Shown piece by piece: positions 1 to 8,950 of a stretch of DNA of 58,710 nucleotides (positions are counted from its first letter, which is position 1; the number at the start of each line of letters is the position of its first letter). The DNA is taken from assembly GCA_022764465.1 (NCBI GenBank), contig JALERL010000020.1, positions 1 through 58,710 of the forward strand, written 5' to 3'. Source of the stretch: Lachnospiraceae bacterium (GTDB lineage Bacteria > Bacillota > Clostridia > Lachnospirales > Lachnospiraceae). Below the pieces are notes generated by a model. The model did no database searches. It saw nothing but the letters and a program-made list of their open reading frames with translations, and was not told the origin of the DNA. A program made the translations under genes and the position numbers.

Positions 1-30
1 AAACATGCATGTACTGTTTATAATTTCAAA

Positions 31-78
31 AGAAAAAGCAGGATTCGGAAGTCGTTAACGAGACTTCTCATCCTGCTT
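31..78 (-). terminator. Rho-independent terminator downstream of the cytidylate-kinase-like gene
   Basis: An 8-bp outer stem (AAGCAGGA / TCCTGCTT, 36-43 with 71-78) and an inner GAAGTC/GACTTC stem surround a short loop. Read on the minus strand the stem is followed by TTTTTCTTTT, so it terminates leftward transcription. It lies about 150 bases past the stop of the first gene, and no other gene is visible between them. Confidence 0.8.
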
Positions 79-224
79 GAGTTTATCCACAAATATATTT
101 TTTAAAATTTCGTCAGTTTTTACAATGGTCTGAACAGTAACAAAATTACAGAATCTGATCGTATTTATAAATACCTTATATTGAATATTGATATAAATCT
201 GATGTACAATAACGCTATGGAATC

Positions 225-851
225 CTATGATTTCTTCCTGTGATCCGCAAATGCAAGGATCATATCTACACAGCCGTCGATTCCAAGCTTGCTGCTGTCA
301 AGGCAAAGATCATAGCTTCTCGAATCGCCCCATTTTTTACTGGTATAGTAATTATAATAGCTTGCACGCTGCTTATCTGTTTTCTGGATCAGGTCGCGGG
401 CTTTGTTCTCCGGCAAGTATTCCTTTGCCATGATCTGTTTGATACGATAATCCATATCAGCATGAATAAATGTATTGATGCAGTTCGGGTTCTCCGATAA
501 CGCATAATCCGCACATCTTCCGACGATTACACAAGACTCTGTAGAAGCAATCTTTTTGATTGTCTCAAACTGTGCTAAAAATACCTTGTGATTCAATGGC
601 ATATCTAAAAATGGAGCTGACGAATAACCGCTCATAGAGTACGTATCCATGACCAGTGAATATAAAAAGCTGTTTGTCGGCTTTTCATCCTGATTCTCAA
701 AGATCTCCTGGCAAAAACCACTTTCCTTGGCTGCCATCTTCAGAAGTTCCTTATCGTAGCACTTAATGTTCAGTCTGTTGGCGAGAGCTTCACCGATTGC
801 CTTACCTCCGCTGCCAAATTCTCTTCCGATTGTATAAATTACATTACTCAT
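225..851 (-). CDS. Cytidylate kinase-like family protein
   Basis: A 208-residue P-loop protein. The N-terminus carries GREFGSGGKAIGEALA (about residues 6-21), the glycine-rich nucleotide-binding loop of the cytidylate-kinase-like (Cytidylate_kin2) family; the length suits that family. It is not the canonical cmk, so the substrate is inferred only as a nucleotide or a similar phosphoacceptor. I place the start at the second of two nearby ATG codons: AGGTGGG directly abuts the first ATG (no spacing) but sits 6 bases before the second. The gene is a single-gene unit with its own promoter and a downstream hairpin terminator. A long palindrome in the promoter suggests repressor control. Confidence 0.8.
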   Translation of the reverse strand: MSNVIYTIGREFGSGGKAIGEALANRLNIKCYDKELLKMAAKESGFCQEIFENQDEKPTNSFLYSLVMDTYSMSGYSSAPFLDMPLNHKVFLAQFETIKKIASTESCVIVGRCADYALSENPNCINTFIHADMDYRIKQIMAKEYLPENKARDLIQKTDKQRASYYNYYTSKKWGDSRSYDLCLDSSKLGIDGCVDMILAFADHRKKS

Positions 852-895
852 ATGCATCCCACCTTTTTGTATGTATTTACTACTTTTATATACAA

Positions 896-924
896 ATTAT
901 ACAACATCTTGAGCAAGATGTACA
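896..924 (-). promoter_or_regulatory. Sigma-A-type promoter with an 18-bp palindrome in the spacer
   Basis: On the minus strand TGTACA (919-924) is followed 17 bases later by TATAAT (896-901), upstream of the cytidylate-kinase-like gene. Between the hexamers lies a near-perfect inverted repeat, ACATCTTGAGCAAGATGT (904-921), with 8-bp arms and a 2-base centre. Such placement is typical of a repressor operator. The -35 is weak, which leaves room for regulation. Confidence 0.6.
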
Positions 925-976
925 GAATTTATCATACAATTTTTCGAAAATATTTCTAAACTTTTTCCTATACAGC

Positions 977-1021
977 AAAAAAGAACCAACAGTATCACAA
1001 ATGTGACTACTGTCGGTTCTT
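977..1021 (-). terminator. Terminator downstream of the chemotaxis receptor gene
   Basis: AAGAACC pairs with GGTTCTT and ACAGTA with TACTGT, interrupted by one mismatch, with a CACA/TGTG top. On the minus strand the stem runs directly into TTCTTTTTTG. It lies 32 bases after the MCP stop codon. The bases that follow (963-980) form an 18-base sequence repeated exactly after another terminator at 53870-53887. Confidence 0.85.
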
Positions 1022-1053
1022 ATAGATTCTCTTCGATAGATTTTTAACAGATC

Positions 1054-2754
1054 TTATTCTTCCGGTAATACGAACTTGCTGACAAGATCATCTAAGGAAG
1101 TTGCCTGTGCAGATAATTCCTGACTGGTTGCGGAAGACTCTTCTGCTGCTGCTGAGTTATTCTGGATAACCTCTGAGATCTGATTTACACCTGCCTCAGC
1201 CTGATCCATAGCATCTGCCTGTCCTCTTGCCACTTCGCTGATACCCTTCGAAGATTCTGCAATCTTCTGGATTCCATCTACCACATCTGCAATAGACTGT
1301 GCTGCACGATCTGCGGCTTTATTACCATCTTCAATCTCCTGTAAAGCGCCTTCGATCAGATCTCTGGTATTTACTGCGGACTTTGTGGTCTGTTCTGCAA
1401 GCTGACGGATCTGATCCGCAACTACTGCAAATCCTCTTCCGGCTTCACCGGCTCTTGCAGCCTCGATAGAAGCATTTAAGGAAAGCAGATTCGTCTGGGA
1501 TGCGATATCCTCGATCTCAGAGATAATATCTCCGATCTTCTTGGATGTCTCATCAATACGCGTCATGGCATCTACCATGGCTTTCATTTCTTCACTGCTC
1601 TTACCGGCTTCTTCGGCATACTTCTGTGCCTGCTCATATGCGCCATGTGCATCTTCTGCTGCATGATCAATATTATCAGTAATACTTGTAATCGTAGCCT
1701 GTAACTCTTCTACTGCGCCAGCCTGATCGGTTGCTCCTTCAGCCATGCTCTGGGAAGATTCAGCCAGATTTGTTGCTCCTGCGGATACCTGTGCAGATGC
1801 TTCGCTGATCGACTGGATCGTACCGATCATCTGATCACGCATCACACGCATTGCAACAAGAAGTTTTTCAAAATCACCTACATATTTTTCTCTATACTCA
1901 GAGGAAACAGCATAATTACCATTTGACATCTGTTCCATAACAAAACCGGCATCATTGATAACTGCATTTAAGGTATCTGCCATCTCGTTTGCAGTTGTGA
2001 TCATAGCTGCAACTTCATCATTAGACTTGATCTCCGGGAATGGATCGTGAAGATTACCCTGTGCAAACGTTTTTAAACGTGCTTCGAATTCCTGGATTGG
2101 TCCGGCAATACCCTTTGCAATGGAAGCTCCCAGTCTTGTAGAAACGACAATGCCGATTGCAATGATAGCGATAATTACAATAATAAAAATAATAGATACA
2201 ATCTCTAACTTCAGCGCAAGCTTATCGCCCTGTGTGACATTCGCATCCATCAGTGCAGCCATATCTGCATAAACTTCATCATATAAAGGTCCTACTTCAT
2301 CACGCATCAGTTCCTGACCCTTAATACTTTGCTCATTATCCGTTGTCTTTCCGGTAGCGATAGCTTTCTGTTCTGAATTCCAGTACTTTTCAAGAGAAGC
2401 GTTGGCAGAATCATAGAGTTCTTTTTCTTGTTTGGTTGTAAGTGTCTTTCCTACTTCTTCCCAATACTTTTCAAAAGCTTCCTTTTTCGTATCACGGGTT
2501 TCTGTCATCTGCTTAATCAGATCATCACTATTGTAACCAATAATACCACGTGCAGCAGATCTGGAATCTGCAAAGGTTACCATTGCCTTACCGATATCAC
2601 CCTGTGAAAAACCATAATTAACCAGTGCACTCTTATACTGTGTCATTACGATTGCAAGCATGATCACACCTAAGACTGCAGCTATGGCTCCAATCAATGA
2701 AACCATACGGAACGATTTGGTCAAACGTCCCTGAATCTTTTCGTTTTGAAACAT
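1054..2754 (-). CDS. Methyl-accepting chemotaxis protein
   Basis: A 566-residue transmembrane chemoreceptor. Two membrane helices (about residues 16-38 and 185-205) bracket an extracellular segment of roughly 145 residues that looks like a four-helix-bundle sensor. A HAMP linker follows (about 206-260), then a long coiled-coil signalling domain whose hairpin tip (about 418-450) holds the conserved [20 protein letters not shown] block that contacts CheA and CheW. No C-terminal CheR-tethering pentapeptide is visible. The ligand cannot be told. The start is supported by AAAGGAGG six bases upstream. It is transcribed alone from a promoter just upstream and ends in a strong terminator; no flagellar or che genes are in the window. 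Confidence 0.95.
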   Translation of the reverse strand: MFQNEKIQGRLTKSFRMVSLIGAIAAVLGVIMLAIVMTQYKSALVNYGFSQGDIGKAMVTFADSRSAARGIIGYNSDDLIKQMTETRDTKKEAFEKYWEEVGKTLTTKQEKELYDSANASLEKYWNSEQKAIATGKTTDNEQSIKGQELMRDEVGPLYDEVYADMAALMDANVTQGDKLALKLEIVSIIFIIVIIAIIAIGIVVSTRLGASIAKGIAGPIQEFEARLKTFAQGNLHDPFPEIKSNDEVAAMITTANEMADTLNAVINDAGFVMEQMSNGNYAVSSEYREKYVGDFEKLLVAMRVMRDQMIGTIQSISEASAQVSAGATNLAESSQSMAEGATDQAGAVEELQATITSITDNIDHAAEDAHGAYEQAQKYAEEAGKSSEEMKAMVDAMTRIDETSKKIGDIISEIEDIASQTNLLSLNASIEAARAGEAGRGFAVVADQIRQLAEQTTKSAVNTRDLIEGALQEIEDGNKAADRAAQSIADVVDGIQKIAESSKGISEVARGQADAMDQAEAGVNQISEVIQNNSAAAEESSATSQELSAQATSLDDLVSKFVLPEE

Positions 2755-2831
2755 ACGTTTCCTCCTTTGTTTTTAGCAATTCTCCTATGAACTGTTTTTC
2801 GTATGTATGTCCGAAAACACACTTTAAATAT

Positions 2832-2859
2832 ATTATAGCATGTTTTCGTGAAATATCAA
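2832..2859 (-). promoter_or_regulatory. Sigma-A-type promoter of the MCP gene
   Basis: TTGATA (2854-2859) and TATAAT (2832-2837) are 16 bases apart on the minus strand, just after the stop of the pseudouridine synthase gene. The leader of about 70 bases contains an imperfect inverted repeat (TTTTCG 2796-2801 / CGAAAA 2812-2817). I see no sigma-28 (motility) promoter motif here. Confidence 0.65.
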
Positions 2860-2863
2860 AGAT

Positions 2864-3772
2864 TTATAGCTTTTTTAGCAACTTTTGGAAATACTCCGGT
2901 AAAGGTGCGCTGACCTCCATATATTCATGCGTGGTGGGATGGATAAAACCGATCGTCATTGCATGTAAAGTCTGTCCCTGTAAATGATAGGGATTCTTCT
3001 GTGAACCATAGATGGTATCGCCAAGCAGCGGATGACCGATACTTGCCATATGAACACGGATCTGGTGTGTCCGCCCGGTTTCCAGCTCAAATTCCATATA
3101 GGTTGCATTTGCAAAGCGTTCCAGTACCTTATAATGTGTCACGGCCGGTTTGCCGTTTTTCTCGTTAATCGCCATTTTCTTACGTTCAGTCGGATGTCTG
3201 CCAATGGCACCTTCAATTCTGCCACTCTCCTGCTTTACTACCCCACTTACGATTCCACGATATCTACGTGTGACCGAATGTTCCTTGATCTGTCCGGCAA
3301 TAAAGCGGTGGCATTCATCATTCTTACAGACAATCAGTGATCCGGTTGTATCTTTATCGATCCGGTGTACGATACCAGGACGGATCTCGCCATTGATACC
3401 GGAAAGCTGATCCTTACAGTGGTACATGATGGCATTGACCAAAGTCCCGGTATAGTGTCCCGGACATGGATGTACGACCATTCCCTTTGGCTTATTGACG
3501 ATCAGAAGATCTTCATCTTCATACAGGATATCAAGCGGAATGTCCTCCGGTAAGATTGCAACCGGAACCGCAGGCGGAATCTCAACCTCGATCAGATCCT
3601 CGGCATGTACACGGTAATTCGCTTTTTCCGTCTTTTCATTTACCTTCACATGATCTTCTTTGATCAGCTTCTGAAAAAAAGTCCGTGACTGCCCGGGATA
3701 GATCTCTGCAAGAATCTTGTCGAGACGTTCGCCTTCCTGTTCATTATTTATCTCAAAACTCTCTATCTGCAT
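2864..3772 (-). CDS. rluD: RluD-family 23S rRNA/tRNA pseudouridine synthase
   Basis: About 302 residues: an N-terminal S4 RNA-binding domain (GERLDKILAE and following, residues about 13-70), then the RluA/RluD catalytic domain. The catalytic aspartate lies in the signature HRIDKDTTG, and the family ending GRTHQIRVH is present. It converts specific uridines in structured RNA to pseudouridine; the target (23S rRNA by analogy with RluD) is inferred. The start is uncertain: ATG at 3772 fits homologue length, while an in-frame ATG four codons upstream lies only one base after AAAAGG. It follows lspA, the usual Firmicutes pairing, separated by a hairpin without a T-run. Confidence 0.9.
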   Translation of the reverse strand: MQIESFEINNEQEGERLDKILAEIYPGQSRTFFQKLIKEDHVKVNEKTEKANYRVHAEDLIEVEIPPAVPVAILPEDIPLDILYEDEDLLIVNKPKGMVVHPCPGHYTGTLVNAIMYHCKDQLSGINGEIRPGIVHRIDKDTTGSLIVCKNDECHRFIAGQIKEHSVTRRYRGIVSGVVKQESGRIEGAIGRHPTERKKMAINEKNGKPAVTHYKVLERFANATYMEFELETGRTHQIRVHMASIGHPLLGDTIYGSQKNPYHLQGQTLHAMTIGFIHPTTHEYMEVSAPLPEYFQKLLKKL

Positions 3773-3795
3773 AAAAATAACCATGCCTTTTCTCA

Positions 3796-3819
3796 GCCTG
3801 CAGACTTCAAGCTGCAGGC
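3796..3819. repeat. Perfect 8-bp stem-loop between lspA and rluD
   Basis: GCCTGCAG (3796-3803) and CTGCAGGC (3812-3819) form a perfect hairpin with an 8-base loop in the 80-base gap between lspA and the pseudouridine synthase. It lacks a T-run on either strand, so it is not a standard terminator. It could be an mRNA processing or stability element or a protein-binding site. Confidence 0.6.
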
Positions 3820-3855
3820 ACAATACTTACAAAATGGATAACGTTCATTTTATCC

Positions 3856-4389
3856 TCATTTTTTTGATGGGAAAATCTGATTCAGGTCCTCTTCTTTATA
3901 ATAAAATAAGAGAAAAATGATCAGACCGATCGCGCCTACGGTAACGTAGATATCTGCAACATTAAAAATCGGGAAGTTGATCAGCTTAAAATAGAAGAAA
4001 TCAACAACATAATTATTGACTACACGATCGATCATGTTTCCAACAGCTCCGGCAGCAAGGACTACGGTAATGATCCGGAGTGGCAGGAATTTGCGGCTCA
4101 GTGGAAGTTTTCTGTAAAACCATACAGCAATCAGCAAAAAGATAACCGTGATCACCAGAAAGAAGCCACGTTTTCCCTGAAAGATTCCAAACGCAGCACC
4201 ACGATTCTCTAAATACTGTAATTCAAAAACGCCGGAGATCAGTGGAATCGGGTTTTGCCCCTTTAAATGATTTACTACCAGATATTTACTCCATTGATCA
4301 AAAAAGATCAAAAGAACGGCTGCAATCAGACCAATTGCTGCATGTAAGAATCGTCCTGACGGAATATGTGTTTCATGTTTCACGCTCAT
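3856..4389 (-). CDS. lspA: Lipoprotein signal peptidase II
   Basis: About 177 residues with four hydrophobic helices. The two catalytic aspartates of this membrane aspartyl protease are visible in GNMIDR and in FNVADI, with the conserved VVDFF between them. It removes signal peptides from lipid-modified prolipoproteins at the outer face of the membrane; lipoproteins in this window (the D,D-carboxypeptidase and the DUF3048 protein) are likely substrates. The ATG at 4389 is preferred over an in-frame TTG two codons earlier because AAAGGA is 8-9 bases before the ATG but only 3 before the TTG. It lies between aroB and rluD. Confidence 0.95.
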   Translation of the reverse strand: MSVKHETHIPSGRFLHAAIGLIAAVLLIFFDQWSKYLVVNHLKGQNPIPLISGVFELQYLENRGAAFGIFQGKRGFFLVITVIFLLIAVWFYRKLPLSRKFLPLRIITVVLAAGAVGNMIDRVVNNYVVDFFYFKLINFPIFNVADIYVTVGAIGLIIFLLFYYKEEDLNQIFPSKK

Positions 4390-4419
4390 GTTCAAGAATC
4401 CTTTCTCTTTTTCTATCTC

Positions 4420-5511
4420 TTATCTCAGAACAAAATGGATTGCTTCTAAAAGCTGATCATCGGTCAGCTCACGGGTCATATATGCTTCTCCGATCTTTTT
4501 TAAGAGAATAAAATTGATCTTTCCTGCCTGCATCTTCTTGTCAGACTTTGTTGTCTTCAGGATCTGTGCGGCATCTAATCCGGTTGTGGAAACCGGAAGT
4601 GCAAAGTGACCAAAATTCTCTATGATATGATCACATACTTCCTTTGAGAGATTTCCTTCCTGATAAGATAAAAAGGAAGCTGCAACACAGCCGATTGCGA
4701 CACATTCTCCATGATACAACTGAAAATCAGATAACTTTTCTACAGCATGTCCAATGGTATGTCCGAAATTTAAAAGTGCACGCTCGCCCTTCTCCTTTGG
4801 ATCATTTTCTACGACCTCACGCTTGATCTGACAGCTGCGATAGACCATCTCCTCCATAACAGGGAGATCTAATGCCATAATTGCAGCATAATTCTCCTTC
4901 ATCCACTGGAAATAAGCAGCATCTTTGATCAGTCCATGCTTTAAGATCTCAGCAATTCCGGAAGAAAGCTGACGCTTTGGAAGGGTATTTAATACAGACA
5001 GATTCATGTATACCAGTGCCGGCTGATGGAACGCACCCACCATATTTTTGTATTGCTTAAAATCGACTCCGGTTTTTCCACCAATACTGCTGTCTACCTG
5101 TGCTAAAAGTGATGTCGGGATCTGCACAAAACGGATACCGCGTAAGTAGGTTGCTGCCGCAAATCCGGTCAGATCACCGACTACACCACCACCAAGTGCG
5201 ATCAGCATATCGTGACGGTCAAAGCCCTTTAAGATCAGATGCTCATATAATGCTTCAACCGTATCCATATTCTTGGATGCTTCTCCGGCTTCAAATACGA
5301 AGGAATGTACCTGTGAAAAAGTGGTTTTTAAGCAGTCTGTTACCTGATCTAAATAAATCTTAGCAACCTGTGAATCGGAAACAATACAAAGCTTCTGTCC
5401 ATTCGTACAGCCGATCGCTGTCAGTGCATCGGTTAAATCTGAAAAATCCTTTCGGATCAAAATCTCATATGCAGGTTTTCCCTCATAAGATACCGGTATT
5501 GTTTTTGCCAT
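4420..5511 (-). CDS. aroB: 3-dehydroquinate synthase
   Basis: About 363 residues. It catalyses the second shikimate-pathway step, DAHP to 3-dehydroquinate, using NAD+ and a divalent metal. The nucleotide-binding GGGVVGDLTGF, the PTSLLAQVDSSIGGKTG block and the metal-ligand motif FGHTIGHAVE are intact. I prefer the ATG at 5511; an in-frame GTG four codons earlier overlaps the GGAG that would serve it. It is the only aromatic-biosynthesis gene in the window and sits between ylmH and lspA, where divIVA and ileS commonly lie in other Firmicutes. Confidence 0.95.
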   Translation of the reverse strand: MAKTIPVSYEGKPAYEILIRKDFSDLTDALTAIGCTNGQKLCIVSDSQVAKIYLDQVTDCLKTTFSQVHSFVFEAGEASKNMDTVEALYEHLILKGFDRHDMLIALGGGVVGDLTGFAAATYLRGIRFVQIPTSLLAQVDSSIGGKTGVDFKQYKNMVGAFHQPALVYMNLSVLNTLPKRQLSSGIAEILKHGLIKDAAYFQWMKENYAAIMALDLPVMEEMVYRSCQIKREVVENDPKEKGERALLNFGHTIGHAVEKLSDFQLYHGECVAIGCVAASFLSYQEGNLSKEVCDHIIENFGHFALPVSTTGLDAAQILKTTKSDKKMQAGKINFILLKKIGEAYMTRELTDDQLLEAIHFVLR

Positions 5512-5530
5512 GTTAGCTCTCACTCCATTT

Positions 5531-6280
5531 CTAAATGTACTTTTTATATAAAATCTTCATACGGTCTTTTTTCGTTACACCCAAAGTTCCCGCAAATAAA
5601 AACTTTCCATAACCACGGATGGAAATTACATCATTTTCCTTACAGAGATAGGTATTATGCAGACACTCGCTGCCCATCACTGCTACTTTTCCGCCCTGGA
5701 TCAGGGCTACCGCATTGCTTCTCGACTTATGGATCATTGCAGCTACCACATTATCGATCCGGTTTGAAGAGATAATTGCTTCATATTCCTGCATCTTAGG
5801 CCGGATATCCAGGCTGCCTGCATCAACCGGTGCAAGATGCACGATCGTATGCCTGATCTGCGTGATCTCCGTAAGCAGATAATCTGCAATCTCTTTTTTG
5901 CAGAAAAGATATGCACCATCCTCTGCGACTGAGATATCTCCGATCTTCGCACGTTCTATACCAAGACTCATCACTGCACCAAGAATGTCACGGTGTGAAA
6001 GCTCCTCTGCAAACTTCGGATAGGCAGGAGATAACTTTAAGCAGGTGATTGGATAATCCCAGGCATAAGAAAGAGCATCAGGAACAAAAGCTGCTATCTG
6101 ACGCTCTGCATATGCATATCCACCAAACACTTCGTAATGTACAGAATACTTTCCCGAATTCTGGTGGAGAATATTCAGTTCACTGAGTGTTAAAAAATCA
6201 CTGAAAGTTACAATATCTCTCTTATATGCCTGATTCGAAAGATCGATAAACCGCTTTCCGGTCAGTAAATTCTCACTCAT
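5531..6280 (-). CDS. ylmH: YlmH-type S4-domain RNA-binding protein
   Basis: A 249-residue protein of the YlmH family. The middle has the FGGYAYAERQIAAF motif typical of the family, and the C-terminal third (about 175-240) is an S4 RNA-binding domain ending in a basic tail. YlmH homologues are encoded beside sepF in many Gram-positives and have been linked to ribosome quality control and division-cluster function. Here the start lies a few bases after the sepF stop, with GGACAGG as a ribosome site, so it is probably cotranscribed with sepF and ylmE. The exact RNA target cannot be read from sequence. Confidence 0.9.
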   Translation of the reverse strand: MSENLLTGKRFIDLSNQAYKRDIVTFSDFLTLSELNILHQNSGKYSVHYEVFGGYAYAERQIAAFVPDALSYAWDYPITCLKLSPAYPKFAEELSHRDILGAVMSLGIERAKIGDISVAEDGAYLFCKKEIADYLLTEITQIRHTIVHLAPVDAGSLDIRPKMQEYEAIISSNRIDNVVAAMIHKSRSNAVALIQGGKVAVMGSECLHNTYLCKENDVISIRGYGKFLFAGTLGVTKKDRMKILYKKYI

Positions 6281-6288
6281 AGCCTGTC

Positions 6289-6798
6289 CTATCTGATGTC
6301 AGTCTGTATTCCGGATGTATCAAAAGAATCTAAGATATTCTGGAAATCGCCGGAAATATCAACTGCCTCCGGTGTAATGATGAATATGTACTTGGAAATC
6401 TTCTGAAGGTTACCACGGATCGCATAACAGGAACCGGATGCAAAATCAATGATCCTCTGTGCGACTTCTACATCAAGACCTTCCACATTCAATACAACGG
6501 TACGGTTCTGTAACAGGGTATCGGTAATCTCAATGGCATCATCAAAAGAAGTCGGCTTGATGACGCAGACAGACATCCCGTTGCTGCTACGCTTGCTGCT
6601 ACGCATCGGGGTGATCTTCGAAACATTTTTTGATGACTCGCGGGCATCGGAGATATCGGTTGTCTTCTCCTCCTTACGGAACATTTTCTTCTTCGGAGTA
6701 TCGTCTTCCTCCTCTTCGTAGTAATCGTCCTCGTAAAACTCATCGTCATCATCCGGACTCAGACGCATCACATCCATAAATTTATCAAATAATCCCAT
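6289..6798 (-). CDS. sepF: Cell division protein SepF
   Basis: A 169-residue SepF. The N-terminal amphipathic segment (MGLFDKFMDVMRL) is the expected membrane anchor. A very acidic linker (about residues 16-33, mostly Asp/Glu) and a variable region lead to the conserved globular domain (about 75-155) with VCVIKPTSFDDA and VLNVEGL. SepF forms rings that bundle FtsZ filaments and tether them to the membrane. A GGAG sits 8 bases upstream of the ATG. It lies between ylmE and ylmH in the normal order. Confidence 0.95.
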   Translation of the reverse strand: MGLFDKFMDVMRLSPDDDDEFYEDDYYEEEEDDTPKKKMFRKEEKTTDISDARESSKNVSKITPMRSSKRSSNGMSVCVIKPTSFDDAIEITDTLLQNRTVVLNVEGLDVEVAQRIIDFASGSCYAIRGNLQKISKYIFIITPEAVDISGDFQNILDSFDTSGIQTDIR

Positions 6799-6815
6799 GA
6801 TATAAATCTCCTAAT

Positions 6816-7508
6816 CTATTTATTATAATTACGTGCTCCAAAGATTCCGGTACCAACACGGACGATGGTTGCACCTTCTTCAATTGCAACCATATAGTCT
6901 CCGGTCATACCCATCGAGAGCACATTCATAGATACATTATCAATGTTTTTCGATGCGATGTCAACAGATAATTGCTTGATGCCACGAAAATAAGTGCGGT
7001 TCTCTTCCGGATCTTCTACGAAAGGTGCGATCGTCATCAGTCCCTGAATGCGGAGATTCTCCAATTCTGAGATCTGCTTTACCAACTCCATGGCATCTTC
7101 CTTGCTGATGCCGAACTTGCTTTCTTCATCTGCAATATTGACTTCTACGAGGATCGGGATCACAAGATTCTTTTTCTTCGCCTGTATATTGATCTCTTCT
7201 GCTAAGCGGTAAGAATCTACCGAATGGATCAGACATGCCTTGTCGATCACATGTTTTACCTTGTTGCGCTGTAAATGTCCGATCATATGCCAGCGGATAT
7301 CCTTTGGAAGTTCCGGATATTTCGCCTCAATCTCCTGTACTTTATTTTCACCAAAATCGCGGATTCCTTCATCATAGATCTCCTGAAGCATGGAAACCGG
7401 CTTTGTCTTACTTACTGCAACCAATGTTACTTCGCTTCTGTCCCGTCCTGCTTTTTTGCAGGCAGCCTCGATATTTTTTTCAACCTGTGCAAGATTTTCT
7501 TTTAACAT
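6816..7508 (-). CDS. ylmE: YggS/YlmE family PLP-binding protein
   Basis: A 230-residue single-domain TIM-barrel PLP protein (COG0325). The PLP lysine is in VAVSKTKP near residue 35, and the FGENKVQE and SMGMTGDY motifs are conserved. The family has no firm enzyme activity and is thought to buffer pyridoxal phosphate and affect amino-acid homeostasis. The length is normal. Its place directly upstream of sepF is the classical ylm cluster arrangement. Confidence 0.93.
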   Translation of the reverse strand: MLKENLAQVEKNIEAACKKAGRDRSEVTLVAVSKTKPVSMLQEIYDEGIRDFGENKVQEIEAKYPELPKDIRWHMIGHLQRNKVKHVIDKACLIHSVDSYRLAEEINIQAKKKNLVIPILVEVNIADEESKFGISKEDAMELVKQISELENLRIQGLMTIAPFVEDPEENRTYFRGIKQLSVDIASKNIDNVSMNVLSMGMTGDYMVAIEEGATIVRVGTGIFGARNYNK

Positions 7509-7535
7509 GTTCTCATACCTTTCTGTCTAATTATT

Positions 7536-8924
7536 TTACTGAAGTACATCATCTTCCTGTATGGAATCACCCTTTAAGGCAATGTGATCATAGAGCGAGA
7601 TTCCATATGCAGTGCCCGTGCGGACAATGGAATATTCTTCATTCTGAAACAGGATATCTACCTGTTTGAATACGGCATAGCCCTTGTTGACATTGTATAC
7701 ACCAAGCAGCTTATCCGTTGCGCCTACGGTATAGGTTTTCGAAGAATCCGGCATCTTGATAACCGTTCCATTTGCAATGGTATCTTCATCAATATAATAA
7801 AAATCTTCGGATTCATAGAACAGTTCTGTTTCTACGAATGTCGTTGATTCTGTTCCATTTTTATCGGTCTGTGAAACAAGCAGCCCCTTTGCATTGGAGT
7901 CTCCGCCTTTTGTAAAATATCCCTTCGGAATCGTGAAAAATTCCTTTTTCGTGATCGCAGAATTCGGAATCTTAAGACCGGACTTTTCATCCAACAAAAG
8001 CTCGACTTCCACGTATCGTTCATTGGCAAAACGGATCATATTGTTATTCAGTTCTAAGACCATATAATAACTGTCTCCGATCTGTTTCCATGAAAAGTTT
8101 ACCCAGCAGGTGGTATCATCCTTACGGAATTTGATCTGTACTACACTAGAATCCTTCAGTCGTTCATACAGCTTGTCCGAAACACCGAGTACGATATTCC
8201 AGTTTTCACTGGTGATCAGCTTATAGACCGCGTCGCCTGCCTGAACGGAAGTGTTCTGTTTCAGATTATTCTTCGTATAATTCAGTGGCTGTAACATTCC
8301 CGGATCAAAAGAATCTACGGTTACCGATTCATACCCATCGGTATAATACGTCACGATGCCATCTTCCGGTGTCGTGACCAGATGGAACGTTTGATTATTC
8401 TGTGCATTTTGTACATAATCTCCGAGAGAATCTAAAGCATTCTCATTGACTGCCTGCATCAGACGGGAAGAAAGATCTTCCTTAAAAGAATAGACCGTTG
8501 AGAAATCATTGGCATGATAACTGCCGGCAAAGGATGAAATCGTATTCCGGAGAGTACTGTAATCATCATTCGACAGATCGATTGCATCATTGTCTGCATC
8601 CTGCATTTTCTTTGTAACATCTCCGTTTTCATCCACGGAATAGATCAGGTTCCCTGCACCGGCCTTTGCATCATCACTCAGATAATAATCCACATAACCG
8701 GAATAGTCAGAATTACAGACCTTTTCTGATCGGATGATGAAGCCGTGGTAATTGTTATTCTCTGCGATCGTACCCTGTGAAACCTCATATACGGAGATAT
8801 GCTCCGAGGTAAAGTAGGTATATACATTAAAAACAATATATATAAAAATAATGCCAAAAAATACCACACCGATATTCAGATTCAGCGGTCTGCGGTATTT
8901 TACAATCTTCTTTTTTTCAGCCAT
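7536..8924 (-). CDS. HlyD-like single-pass membrane protein of the ylm cluster
   Basis: About 462 residues. A basic N-terminus (MAEKKKIVKYRRP) precedes one membrane helix (about residues 19-40); the rest would be extracellular. That part looks like a HlyD/RND-adaptor type protein with barrel-sandwich segments (for example EDGIVTYYTDGYE and QAGDAVYKLI), but no partner ABC or RND pump is nearby. Its location at the head of the ylmE-sepF-ylmH group suggests an envelope or division role; this is inference. The start is the ATG with AAAGGTG seven bases upstream, not the in-frame TTG six codons earlier. Confidence 0.7.
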   Translation of the reverse strand: MAEKKKIVKYRRPLNLNIGVVFFGIIFIYIVFNVYTYFTSEHISVYEVSQGTIAENNNYHGFIIRSEKVCNSDYSGYVDYYLSDDAKAGAGNLIYSVDENGDVTKKMQDADNDAIDLSNDDYSTLRNTISSFAGSYHANDFSTVYSFKEDLSSRLMQAVNENALDSLGDYVQNAQNNQTFHLVTTPEDGIVTYYTDGYESVTVDSFDPGMLQPLNYTKNNLKQNTSVQAGDAVYKLITSENWNIVLGVSDKLYERLKDSSVVQIKFRKDDTTCWVNFSWKQIGDSYYMVLELNNNMIRFANERYVEVELLLDEKSGLKIPNSAITKKEFFTIPKGYFTKGGDSNAKGLLVSQTDKNGTESTTFVETELFYESEDFYYIDEDTIANGTVIKMPDSSKTYTVGATDKLLGVYNVNKGYAVFKQVDILFQNEEYSIVRTGTAYGISLYDHIALKGDSIQEDDVLQ

Positions 8925-8950
8925 CCTTAAGCACCTTTCCAAATATGATT

